DNA from: an uncultured Allomuricauda sp.
GTDB taxonomy: Bacteria; Bacteroidota; Bacteroidia; Flavobacteriales; Flavobacteriaceae
NCBI GenBank assembly: GCA_937911965.1
Contig: CALDPL010000420.1
Coordinates: forward strand, 1 to 8,760
Reading direction: 5' to 3'
Length of the DNA: 8,760 bases
Of this stretch, positions 1 to 6,981 are shown piece by piece. The notes under the pieces were generated by a model that saw only the letters and a program-made list of their open reading frames with translations, was not told the origin of the DNA and did no database searches. Positions within the stretch are counted from its first letter, which is position 1. The number at the start of each line of letters is the position of its first letter. The translations under genes were made by a program, and so were the position numbers.

Positions 1-616
1 GACCTCCCAGAATGCCATGGACCTCGGCATTCCCATTCCGACCATTGATGTGGCGGTCAGCATGCGTGAACTTTCGGCATTGAAAAAGGAGCGGGTCCTG
101 GCCGATGCCCTCTACGACCGGCCCAAGCCCGAAAGTGTGGAAAAAAGCGAACTTATCGCCAAATCGGAACAGGCCCTGTACTTCGCCTTTATCATCACCT
201 ATGCCCAGGGCATGCACCAATTGTCCGATGCGTCCAAGGAATACGGATACGAATTGAAACTTGTGGACATCGCCAAGATCTGGAGGGCCGGCTGCATCAT
301 CCGGGCCGCCCTATTGGCCGATATTGCACAAGCCTTTCAGCAGAATGGGGAGCTGGAGAACCTTTTGCTCTCCCCCATCTTTGTCGAAAAGATCAAAGAA
401 ACCGTGGCGGCCGCCCGGGAACTGGTCTCCTATGGGGCCACCAACGGCATTCCCCTACCGGGACTCTCCAACGCCCTGGTCTATTTTGACGCCTATACCA
501 GCAGTAGATTGCCCCTGAACCTGATCCAGGCCCAAAGGGACTACTTCGGTTCCCACACCTATGAACGGGTGGACCGGGAAGGCATCTTCCACACCCACTG
601 GGAAGTGCAAGGATGA
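1..616 (+). CDS. gnd: 6-phosphogluconate dehydrogenase (decarboxylating), C-terminal part; 5' end outside window
   Basis: Catalyses NADP-dependent oxidative decarboxylation of 6-phosphogluconate to ribulose 5-phosphate in the cytosolic oxidative pentose phosphate pathway. The frame is open from the first complete codon (position 2) and begins TSQNAMDLGIPIP, which aligns with the conserved GKWTSQ..LDLG segment of the all-helical C-terminal domain, so the ATG at 17 is internal and not a start. About 204 residues are visible of a protein that is normally about 470 aa. KIWRAGCIIRA (codons starting near 275) is the conserved helical motif. RDYFGSHTYER (near 536-568) contains the Arg and His that reach into the neighbouring subunit's substrate site in characterised enzymes. 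The N-terminal Rossmann domain and the catalytic Lys/Glu lie upstream of the window. The gene ends in TGA, and 78 bp separate it from the next gene on the same strand with no convincing terminator, so co-transcription is possible. Confidence 0.96.
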   Translation, partial: TSQNAMDLGIPIPTIDVAVSMRELSALKKERVLADALYDRPKPESVEKSELIAKSEQALYFAFIITYAQGMHQLSDASKEYGYELKLVDIAKIWRAGCIIRAALLADIAQAFQQNGELENLLLSPIFVEKIKETVAAARELVSYGATNGIPLPGLSNALVYFDAYTSSRLPLNLIQAQRDYFGSHTYERVDREGIFHTHWEVQG

Positions 617-694
617 AATGGGCAGCTTGTCCCAATAAGAAAAAAAAACAAATAAAATCCAATACCTCGGATTCTGCCCGGGGAACAAAAAAAA

Positions 695-1540
695 ATGAAA
701 AAGTCTCTTCTCCTTTCCTTCGTATTCCTACTGGGCCTCGGCCTGGGCCATTCGCAAAAGGTCCCTTATGTGATCTACAACGCCAAGGGCAAAAAGGTTT
801 CCTATAAAAGAATGCTGAAAAGCTTGGGCAAGAAGGACATGGTACTCTTCGGGGAACTGCACAACAATCCCATAGCCCATTGGCTGCAGTTGGAACTGAC
901 ATCCGACCTGTTTTTGGAACGCCCCCTCATTCTGGGGGCCGAAATGATCGAAGCCGACAATCAAGGGGAACTCAATGCCTACCTCCAAGGAAAGGCCCTG
1001 GACTCCACGGCACGGCTTTGGGGAAACCACAAGACCGATTATGCTCCCTTGGTGGATTTTGCAAAGGACAACAACTTGGATTTCATAGCTTCCAACATCC
1101 CCAGGCGCTATGCCGGTCTGGTCCACAAAGGGGGCGGCTTCCACGCCCTGGACACCCTTTCCCCACAGGAGAAGTCCTGGATCGCCCCCCTGCCCATCGC
1201 CTATAATCCGGAATTGCCCGGTTATAAAAACATCATGACCATGATGGGTGACCACGGTTCCCCTTCCCTGGTAATGGCACAGGCGATAAAGGACGCCACC
1301 ATGGCCCATTTCATCCTCAAGGGATTCCGTGAAGGGAGCCTGCTGGTCCATTACAATGGGGCCTATCACTCGAACCATTACGAAGGCATTGTTTGGTATC
1401 TCAAACAGGCCAGGCCGGAACTGGCCTATGGCACCATCTCCACGGTCAGCCAGGAAGATGTACACAAACTCGAAGAGGAAAACATCGGCTTGGCGGACTT
1501 TATCATCTGTGTCGACCACAATATGACAACGACCTATTGA
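695..1540 (+). CDS. ChaN/DUF399-family putative haem-binding protein, exported
   Basis: 281 aa. Residues 1-21 look like a signal peptide: two lysines, a hydrophobic stretch LLLSFVFLLGLGLG, then a likely cut near HSQ. There is no lipobox Cys, although ChaN-like proteins elsewhere are often lipoproteins. Family hallmarks appear in order: FGELHNNPIAHW (52-63), GAEMIEAD (81-88), NIPRRYAGLV (134-143), AQAIKDATMAH (195-205) and VHYNGAYHSNHYEGI (218-232). These match the ChaN (PF04187) fold of the EreA/ChaN/Tiki superfamily. Campylobacter ChaN binds haem and is tied to iron uptake; whether this protein does so is inference. The start at ATG 695 follows an A-rich leader (GGGGAACA then an A-run), and an upstream in-frame start would break the signal peptide. 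The gene sits 78 bp after gnd and 26 bp before a small lipoprotein gene, so it may be co-transcribed with the latter. I see no iron-transport gene nearby, so context does not add to the function call. Confidence 0.88.
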   Translation: MKKSLLLSFVFLLGLGLGHSQKVPYVIYNAKGKKVSYKRMLKSLGKKDMVLFGELHNNPIAHWLQLELTSDLFLERPLILGAEMIEADNQGELNAYLQGKALDSTARLWGNHKTDYAPLVDFAKDNNLDFIASNIPRRYAGLVHKGGGFHALDTLSPQEKSWIAPLPIAYNPELPGYKNIMTMMGDHGSPSLVMAQAIKDATMAHFILKGFREGSLLVHYNGAYHSNHYEGIVWYLKQARPELAYGTISTVSQEDVHKLEEENIGLADFIICVDHNMTTTY

Positions 1541-1566
1541 AGGGGGTTGCAAACCAAACGTAAAAT

Positions 1567-2133
1567 ATGATAAGGCTCAAGTTTCTTGCACTCCTTCTTG
1601 TCACCGCGGGACTGCTGTCCCATTCCTGTAGGGACCCCAAGGTCATTGACTCGATGGAGGAAGCGAGAACCATGGATGTGGACGGGCTGTACACCATTGA
1701 CATCCCCCCCAACATGGAGCCCACCACGGGACTCAATGCCGAAGCCTCCCTGCAGTACCGGGATATTCAGCGTGAAGCCTATACTCTGGTGATCCACGAG
1801 TCCAAAGAGAAACTGCTGCAACTTATCGGCAGCGATCGGGACCGTCCAATATTGGAAGTATACAGGGAAATCCGACTGCAACTGCTGGCTGGGACGACCC
1901 AAATCCAAGACCGTGCCCCGATCAGGGAACATTCCTTGAACGGTCTGCGGGCGGAGTCATTGGAAGTGGACGCCCTAGTGGAGGGAATCGACGGGGAAAT
2001 ATCCTACTTCCTGACCTTTGTTGAAGGTCCGGTGAATGTATTTTTGATCATGTCCTAGACCCTTAAGGAAAGAAAGGAGGAGCAAAAAGGGACCTTTGAG
2101 GCCATTGCGGCCTCCTTTGGCACGATCCCATAA
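1567..2133 (+). pseudogene. Small lipoprotein, unknown function, interrupted near the 3' end by in-frame TAG
   Basis: The frame starting at ATG 1567 runs 163 codons to a TAG at 2056-2058, then continues for 24 sense codons to TAA at 2131-2133 (188 codons in all). Residues 1-21 (MIRLKFLALLLVTAGLLSHSC) form a short export signal ending in a loose lipobox with Cys21 as the likely lipidated residue. The rest is soluble, with YTIDIPPNM (42-50) and YFLTFVEGPVNVFLIMS (147-163), reminiscent of PsbP/Mog1-like single-domain lipoproteins; that resemblance is a guess. The continuation TLKERKEEQKGTFEAIAASF reads like a natural final helix. A TGG-to-TAG change would restore a Trp followed by TLKERKE, a pattern common at the end of such proteins. 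The gene is therefore either a recent nonsense allele, a 163-aa truncated but perhaps stable protein, or a sequencing error. The next hairpin begins 5 nt after the TAA, which also suggests that the TAA is the original end. Confidence 0.72.
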
Positions 2134-2158
2134 AAAAGGCCACTGGATTCCAGTGACC
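2132..2158 (-). terminator. Rho-independent terminator of carB
   Basis: Read on the minus strand, GGTCACTGG, loop AAT and CCAGTGGCC form a 9-bp stem with one G-U pair, followed by six T residues (plus-strand A-run 2132-2137). It starts about 23 nt after the carB stop codon. On the plus strand the same stem has an A/C mismatch and is followed by CCTTGGGGTTTT, so it should be weaker in that direction, though it may still help to end the convergent lipoprotein transcript. Confidence 0.85.
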
Positions 2159-2180
2159 CTTGGGGTTTTGATCTTTAAAC

Positions 2181-5033
2181 CTATTTGCTCAAGTACATCT
2201 TTCTTCGTGAGTACAGGTTGTAGAACTCATCGTCCTTTAAACTGTCTATGAACAGGATGCTCTCCCCGGTGCTCTTCATTTCCGGTCCGAGGTTCTTGTT
2301 CACATTTGGAAATTTGTTGAAAGAGAACACCGGTTGTTTTATGGCGTATCCCTCCAATTTGGGATTGAACACAAAATCCTTGACCTTCTTCTCCCCCAAC
2401 ATGACCTTTGTGGCGTAGTTCACATAGGGTTCCCCATAGGCCTTTGCGATAAAGGGAACGGTACGGGAAGCCCTCGGATTGGCCTCGATGATGTAAACGA
2501 TATCGTCCTTGATCGCAAACTGTATATTGATCAACCCGATCGTGTTCAGGGCAAGGGCGATTTTCTTTGTGTGGTCTTTGATCTGTTGCAACACAAATTC
2601 CCCCAAATTAAAGGGCGGCAGGGTCGCATTGGAGTCCCCTGAATGTATCCCACAGGGTTCTATATGTTCCATGATTCCAATGATGTATACCTCTTCCCCG
2701 TCACAAATGGCATCGGCTTCCGCCTCGATGGCACCGTCAAGATAATGGTCCAAAAGAAGTTTGTTGTTGGGGATGCTCCTTAAAAGGTCCACCACATGGG
2801 CCTCGAGATCTTCCTTGTTGATCACGATCTTCATCCCTTGTCCCCCCAAAACATAGGAGGGCCTGACCAATAGGGGGAAGTCCAGTTTGTCCGCCAATTC
2901 CAGGGCCTGGTCCGCAGTCTCGGCCACCCCGAATTCCGGGTAGGGAATGTTGTTTTCCTTCAAGAGGGTGGAAAAACTTCCCCGATCCTCCGCCAAATCC
3001 AGGGATTTAAAACTGGTTCCTATGATATTGATTCCGTACTTATCCAATTTTTCGGCCAATTTAAGGGCCGTTTGTCCCCCCAATTGCACGATGACCCCTT
3101 CGGGTTTTTCATGGAGGATGATATCGTAGATATGCTCCCAGAATACCGGTTCGAAATAGAGCTTGTCGGCCGTGTCAAAATCCGTGGAAACGGTTTCCGG
3201 ATTGCAGTTGATCATGATGGTTTCATAGCCACATTCCGCAGCGGCCAAAACCCCGTGGACACAACAATAATCAAACTCGATTCCTTGCCCAATACGGTTT
3301 GGCCCAGAGCCTAGCACCACGATCTTTTTGCGGTCGGTCACCTCGCTGTCATTGGCCACATAGCGGGTACCATCCGCAGTCTCGACCTCCGCCTCAAAGG
3401 TGGAATAATAATACGGGGTCACGGCTTTGAACTCCGCCGCGCAGGTGTCCACGAGCTTATAGACCCGGGTAATGCCCAGATCCATCCGTTTTCTGTGTAC
3501 CTCACTTTCCCAACAGTCCAACATATGGGCGATCTGCCGATCCACGAACCCTTTTTGTTTGGCCTCCAGCAGTAGGGCCTTGGGCAGACTTTCTATGGTG
3601 TATTTCGAAACCTCCATTTCCAAATGGTGGATTTCCTCATATTGTTTCAGGAACCACATGTCGATCTTGGTGATCTCATGGATGCGCTTTAGGGGAATCC
3701 CCAATTGAATGGCATCATAGATCACGAAGACCCGGTCCCAACTCGGGACCCTGAGTTTCTCCAGAATGGTATCGTAATCCTTATGGCCCTTGCCATCTGC
3801 CCCGAGTCCGTTTCTTTTGATCTCCAGGGATTGGGTGGCCTTGTGAAGGGCCTCCTGAAAGGAACGTCCGATACCCATCACCTCCCCCACCGATTTCATC
3901 TGAAGTCCAAGGGTTCTGTCCGAACCCTCGAATTTGTCAAAATTCCAACGTGGAATCTTTACAATGACATAGTCCAGGGTCGGCTCGAACAAGGCCGAAG
4001 TGGATTTGGTGATTTGGTTTTCCAACTCGTCCAGGGTATACCCAATGGCGAGTTTGGCCGCTATCTTGGCTATGGGATATCCAGTGGCCTTGGAGGCCAG
4101 GGCCGATGACCTGGACACCCTGGGGTTGATCTCTATGGCGATGATTTCCTCCTCCTCATCCGGGCTGACGGCAAACTGCACATTACAGCCCCCGGCAAAA
4201 TCCCCTATGCTCCGCATCATGTGGATCGCCATGTCCCTCATCCGTTGATAAGTTCGGTCGGAAAGGGTCATGGCAGGGGCCACGGTGATGGAATCCCCGG
4301 TGTGGATCCCCATGGGGTCCATGTTCTCAATGGTACAGATGATGACCACATTGTCGTTCTTGTCCCGAAGCAGTTCCAGTTCGTATTCCTTCCATCCCAT
4401 CAGGGCCTTGTCGATCATAACCTCGTGGATTGGGGAAACCTCCAGGCCCACACTGAGCATTTCATCGAAATCCTCGGGCTCATGCACTATGGCCGCCCCG
4501 GCCCCACCCAAGGTGAAGGAGGCCCGGATGACCAGGGGAAAACCAAATTTCTGGGCGATCTCCTTTCCCTTGAGAAAGGAGGTGGCAGAAGCTTGGGGGG
4601 GTACCCCTACCCCGATCTTTAACATGAGTTCCCTGAACTTTTCACGGTCCTCCGTAATATTGATGGCATCGATGTCCACCCCGATGATCTCCACTCCAAA
4701 ATCCTTCCATATGCCCTTCTGATCGGCTTCGATGCACAGGTTCAAGGCCGTCTGTCCCCCCATGGTCGGAAGCACGGCATCAATATTGGGATGCGCCTTC
4801 AGTATGTCGATAAGGGATTTGGTGGTCAGGGGCTTGAGGTACACATGGTCCGCCATGCTCGGATCGGTCATGATCGTGGCCGGATTGCTGTTGATCAACA
4901 CGGTCTCGATGCCATCTTCCCTAAGGGAGCGGAGGGCCTGGGAACCGGAATAATCAAACTCACAGGCCTGGCCGATGATAATGGGTCCCGATCCAATGAT
5001 CAGGACGGAATTTAAATCATTTCTTTTGGGCAT
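2181..5033 (-). CDS. carB: Carbamoyl-phosphate synthase large subunit, short form without C-terminal allosteric domain
   Basis: Makes carbamoyl phosphate from bicarbonate, ammonia (channelled from the glutaminase subunit CarA) and two ATP, feeding pyrimidine and arginine synthesis. The two homologous halves are clear. The first opens with VLIIGSGPIIIGQACEFDYSG and has the ATP-grasp loop RASFTLGGAGAA and EINPRVSRSSALASKATGYP. The second opens with IVVLGSGPNRIGQGIEFDYC and has RPSYVLGGQGMK and EANPRASRTVPF. The protein ends shortly after NKNLGPEMKSTGES with a basic tail YSRRKMYLSK, giving 950 aa against 1073 in E. coli. The C-terminal MGS-like domain that binds UMP/IMP and ornithine in E. coli is absent. 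I recall about 950 aa as usual in Flavobacteriaceae, so this is probably not a local truncation. The start is set at ATG 5033 (MPKRNDLNSVLIIG); an in-frame ATG at 5066 would add 11 residues before the conserved N-terminus. No carA lies in the window. rpmH is 93 bp upstream on the same strand and no separate promoter motif is visible between them. Confidence 0.97.
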   Translation of the reverse strand: MPKRNDLNSVLIIGSGPIIIGQACEFDYSGSQALRSLREDGIETVLINSNPATIMTDPSMADHVYLKPLTTKSLIDILKAHPNIDAVLPTMGGQTALNLCIEADQKGIWKDFGVEIIGVDIDAINITEDREKFRELMLKIGVGVPPQASATSFLKGKEIAQKFGFPLVIRASFTLGGAGAAIVHEPEDFDEMLSVGLEVSPIHEVMIDKALMGWKEYELELLRDKNDNVVIICTIENMDPMGIHTGDSITVAPAMTLSDRTYQRMRDMAIHMMRSIGDFAGGCNVQFAVSPDEEEEIIAIEINPRVSRSSALASKATGYPIAKIAAKLAIGYTLDELENQITKSTSALFEPTLDYVIVKIPRWNFDKFEGSDRTLGLQMKSVGEVMGIGRSFQEALHKATQSLEIKRNGLGADGKGHKDYDTILEKLRVPSWDRVFVIYDAIQLGIPLKRIHEITKIDMWFLKQYEEIHHLEMEVSKYTIESLPKALLLEAKQKGFVDRQIAHMLDCWESEVHRKRMDLGITRVYKLVDTCAAEFKAVTPYYYSTFEAEVETADGTRYVANDSEVTDRKKIVVLGSGPNRIGQGIEFDYCCVHGVLAAAECGYETIMINCNPETVSTDFDTADKLYFEPVFWEHIYDIILHEKPEGVIVQLGGQTALKLAEKLDKYGINIIGTSFKSLDLAEDRGSFSTLLKENNIPYPEFGVAETADQALELADKLDFPLLVRPSYVLGGQGMKIVINKEDLEAHVVDLLRSIPNNKLLLDHYLDGAIEAEADAICDGEEVYIIGIMEHIEPCGIHSGDSNATLPPFNLGEFVLQQIKDHTKKIALALNTIGLINIQFAIKDDIVYIIEANPRASRTVPFIAKAYGEPYVNYATKVMLGEKKVKDFVFNPKLEGYAIKQPVFSFNKFPNVNKNLGPEMKSTGESILFIDSLKDDEFYNLYSRRKMYLSK

Positions 5034-5074
5034 ATTCCAACAATATTGAATATTTTTTGGTTTCAAGTCAAAAA

Positions 5075-5103
5075 AAAGGTGTTACCTAAAAAGTAACACC
5101 TTT
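5075..5103 (-). terminator. Hairpin terminator between rpmH and carB
   Basis: A perfect 8-bp inverted repeat, GGTGTTAC (5078-5085) and GTAACACC (5093-5100), has a 7-nt loop and is flanked by A7 on the left and TTTAATTTT on the right. On the minus strand, in which rpmH is transcribed, the stem is followed by a run of T residues, a classic intrinsic terminator starting about 24 nt after the rpmH stop. It lies 42 nt ahead of the carB start, so carB expression needs either read-through or a promoter that I cannot identify. Confidence 0.85.
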
Positions 5104-5126
5104 AATTTTAAACTAAAATCCTATCA

Positions 5127-5285
5127 TTATTTTTTATGTCTTGGCTCAGAGGATACAGTCAGTTTTTTTCTTCCCTTGGCCCTTCTTCTGGCAAGAACCT
5201 TCCTGCCATTGGCAGTAGCCATGCGTTCCCTAAAACCATGCTTGTTTCTTCTCTTCCTTTTTGACGGCTGATACGTTCTTTTCAT
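5127..5285 (-). CDS. rpmH: 50S ribosomal protein L34
   Basis: 52 aa, extremely basic: [19 protein letters not shown] at the N-terminus, then [22 protein letters not shown], the universal L34 pattern, with a short C-terminal extension [11 protein letters not shown]34 is a small component of the large ribosomal subunit that sits in rRNA. An in-frame ATG at 5348 would add 21 residues, but it overlaps the predicted -7 promoter box and those residues ([13 protein letters not shown]...) are not part of L34. The ATG at 5285 is therefore the start, with a 5' leader of about 55 nt. In many bacteria rpmH precedes rnpA; here the downstream neighbour is carB, an arrangement I associate with Flavobacteriaceae. 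Confidence 0.97.
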   Translation of the reverse strand: MKRTYQPSKRKRRNKHGFRERMATANGRKVLARRRAKGRKKLTVSSEPRHKK

Positions 5286-5345
5286 TACAGGACTTTTATT
5301 GGATTTCATTGGGGGAAGGGCATCCTTCCCCAAAAATTCTGGGCG

Positions 5346-5376
5346 CAAATATACGAAGACTTTTCACTTTGTCAAA
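5346..5376 (-). promoter_or_regulatory. Bacteroidota sigma-A promoter for rpmH
   Basis: On the minus strand, TTTG (5376-5373) is separated by exactly 19 bp from TATATTTG (5353-5346). This is a full match to the Bacteroidota housekeeping consensus TTTG-N19-TAnnTTTG. Transcription would begin near 5340, about 55 nt ahead of the rpmH ATG. A strong promoter is expected for a ribosomal protein gene. Confidence 0.82.
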
Positions 5377-5408
5377 GGGCACATGAAATTATTTAAAATT
5401 GTTTTTCG

Positions 5409-5416
5409 TACTTTTG
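5409..5416 (+). promoter_or_regulatory. Candidate -7 box for the plus-strand gene at 5452
   Basis: TACTTTTG matches the Bacteroidota -7 consensus TAnnTTTG and lies 35 nt before the ATG at 5452, which gives a plausible leader of about 30 nt. No TTTG -33 element is found 17-21 bp upstream; that stretch is only A/T-rich (GAAATTATTTAAAATTG). The site is divergent from the rpmH promoter and shares the same intergenic region. Confidence 0.5.
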
Positions 5417-5451
5417 CAAACTCTTACTGTTAGGCAAAATCACCTGTAAAT

Positions 5452-5967
5452 ATGTTCAATAAAAATCTCAAGCTCGTCATTGCGGTTCTCATCGTTGGTT
5501 ATGCCGGATATCAATTCGTCGAAGGCCAGATCATGAATGGAATTTCATTGATCCTGCTTGCTTCTGTGTTCGTTTTTCTGTATTTCAGGAACGAAATGAT
5601 ATTGTTGGCCTTTCTGCGCATGCGAAAGCAGGATCTGGAAGGTACCCAAAAATGGCTCGATCGGATCAAAAATCCCGAATCGGCCCTGGTCAAAAAACAG
5701 CAGGGGTACTTCAATTACCTGCACGGGATCATCTACTCCCAAAAGAACCTTACCCAGGCTGAAAAATACTTTAAAAAGGCCTTGAAGCTGGGTCTGAACA
5801 TGAATTATGACGTCGCGATGGCCAAACTCAGCCTAGCGGGCATCGCCATGCAAAAACGCAGGAAAAGGGAAGCCACACAATTGTTGCAGGAAGCAAAAAA
5901 GTTGGACAAGAACCAAATGCTCACCGACCAGATCAAGATGCTGCAACAGCAGTTGAAAAAAATCTAG
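5452..5967 (+). CDS. Small membrane-anchored protein with TPR-like repeat region
   Basis: 171 aa. Two hydrophobic segments form an N-terminal hairpin: about residues 7-23 (KLVIAVLIVGYAGYQFV) and 28-46 (MNGISLILLASVFVFLYFR). This arrangement resembles DUF2892-type membrane segments seen in flavobacterial proteins. The remainder is a basic, helical soluble part, probably cytoplasmic. Residues 83-115 (QGYFNYLHGIIYSQKNL then AEKYFKKALKLGL) have the TPR spacing of small and large hydrophobic residues, and 118-152 looks like a second, degenerate repeat ending AKKLDKNQ. The role is unknown; TPR-like domains usually mediate protein contacts. It starts at ATG 5452, 35 nt after a -7-like TACTTTTG, with no Shine-Dalgarno. 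It is a single-gene unit between divergent rpmH and the convergent transglycosylase gene, whose stop is only 9 nt away, with no terminator hairpin between the two. Confidence 0.85.
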   Translation: MFNKNLKLVIAVLIVGYAGYQFVEGQIMNGISLILLASVFVFLYFRNEMILLAFLRMRKQDLEGTQKWLDRIKNPESALVKKQQGYFNYLHGIIYSQKNLTQAEKYFKKALKLGLNMNYDVAMAKLSLAGIAMQKRRKREATQLLQEAKKLDKNQMLTDQIKMLQQQLKKI

Positions 5968-5976
5968 GACAAACCT

Positions 5977-6936
5977 CTACTTGGAAGCCCTGTAATACCC
6001 CTTGTTTGGTATTTCGATTACGTATTTCTTTCCGGATGCATTGTTCAAATGGGGTTCCCTGAGCCAGGGATTGTGCCGTTTGAGCACCTTGTAATTGATT
6101 TCGTAAAGTTGGGCAAAATCGGCCCAGCTTCCCACGGCACTGTCCACCTCGACACTGAAGGTGGGGACTTTCTTGTACATGTCGTCCTGTTCCAATTGGT
6201 AGCCGTATTTTTCAGGGGCGGATAGGATTTCCTTTATGGCCAATATCCTGAACACATAGCGTCCGGTCTCCTCCCCCAAAAGCAGGTCGTAATAATCGTC
6301 GGCCTTTTGGATGTCCATGAACCTTCGTATCCCCGTGGGGCCCGCATTGTAGGCGGCGGCGGTCAAGGTCCAGGCCCCAAAGCGTTCCTTCCATTTCAAA
6401 AGGTATTCACAGGCCGCCTGGGTGGATTTTTCCAGGTGGTAGCGTTCATCCACATTGTCGTTGACCTCAAGTCCGTATTCCTTTCCGGTGGCCTTCATGA
6501 TCTGCCAAAAACCGGTGGCCCCTGCCGGGGATACTGCATTGAGAAGTCCGCTCTCGGCGACCGCAAGGTACTTAAAGTCATCGGGCACCCCGTTCTTTGC
6601 GAGAATGGGTTCAATGATGGGAAAATATTTATTGGCCCGTTTCATCAACAACACAGCGTTGGACTGCCAATAGGTGTTCACCAAAAACTCCCGGTCCACC
6701 CGCTCCATGATCTCGGGGTCTTCCAGGGGCACTGCCTCCCCGGCAAAATTCAGGTCCTTGGGAATTTCGATCGCACTGATCTGGTACCATTCGGCCACCC
6801 GCTTGTCACTGGGCGGGTCCACTTCCTTCACCTCCGGGACGCGATCTGTCGAAGGAACCGATTGTACCGCAAAAATAAAGCTCCCCGCAACGGCCAGCAG
6901 TCCGATAAATGCGAATATATTTTTCATCTTTTTCAT
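5977..6936 (-). CDS. Secreted lytic transglycosylase, MltD-like (GH23/SLT domain plus degenerate LysM)
   Basis: 319 aa. Cleaves the MurNAc-GlcNAc bond of peptidoglycan, forming 1,6-anhydromuramic ends, in the periplasm. An N-terminal hydrophobic stretch (about 6-24, IFAFIGLLAVAGSFIFA) follows MKKMK and serves as signal peptide or anchor. No lipobox Cys is present, unlike E. coli MltD, a lipoprotein. The SLT domain covers about 103-240: the catalytic Glu is E128 in AVAESG, followed by GATGFWQIM (139-147) and AAAYNAGP (193-200), all three core motifs intact. Residues 259-312 (FSVEVDSAVGSW through KKYVIEIP) have the outline of one weak LysM-type peptidoglycan-binding repeat. The start at ATG 6936 gives MKKMKN; ATG 6927 is an equally possible start that hardly changes the signal. 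It lies 45 nt downstream of the hydrolase gene on the same strand with no promoter motif between, so the two are probably one transcript. Confidence 0.92.
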   Translation of the reverse strand: MKKMKNIFAFIGLLAVAGSFIFAVQSVPSTDRVPEVKEVDPPSDKRVAEWYQISAIEIPKDLNFAGEAVPLEDPEIMERVDREFLVNTYWQSNAVLLMKRANKYFPIIEPILAKNGVPDDFKYLAVAESGLLNAVSPAGATGFWQIMKATGKEYGLEVNDNVDERYHLEKSTQAACEYLLKWKERFGAWTLTAAAYNAGPTGIRRFMDIQKADDYYDLLLGEETGRYVFRILAIKEILSAPEKYGYQLEQDDMYKKVPTFSVEVDSAVGSWADFAQLYEINYKVLKRHNPWLREPHLNNASGKKYVIEIPNKGYYRASK

Positions 6937-6981
6937 AGCATGTTCTTTAGAAATACTTTGTAAAGATACTACTTTGGGCTT

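Noticed and set aside
617..694. Terminator after gnd (GGGCAGCTTGTCCC followed by A-rich DNA)
   Set aside because: The stem is three to four base pairs and is followed by A rather than T on the coding strand, so it is not an intrinsic terminator for gnd.
728..1552. 274-codon open frame on the minus strand opposite the ChaN-like gene
   Set aside because: It is a mirror of the true gene, has no recognisable domain, and the plus-strand frame has a signal peptide and full family motifs.
2056..2058. UAG as a recoded pyrrolysine codon
   Set aside because: Bacteroidota are not known to carry the pyrrolysine system, the downstream sequence shows no insertion-type element I can recognise, and a simple Trp nonsense change explains the data.
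4221..4722. Overlapping plus-strand frames of 133 and 150 codons inside carB
   Set aside because: They overlap each other and lie opposite the conserved first ATP-grasp domain of CarB; no family resemblance.
6307..6963. 218-codon plus-strand open frame opposite the lytic transglycosylase
   Set aside because: The minus-strand product has all catalytic motifs and a signal peptide; the plus-strand frame has low-complexity, Gly/His/Pro-rich composition typical of an antisense shadow.
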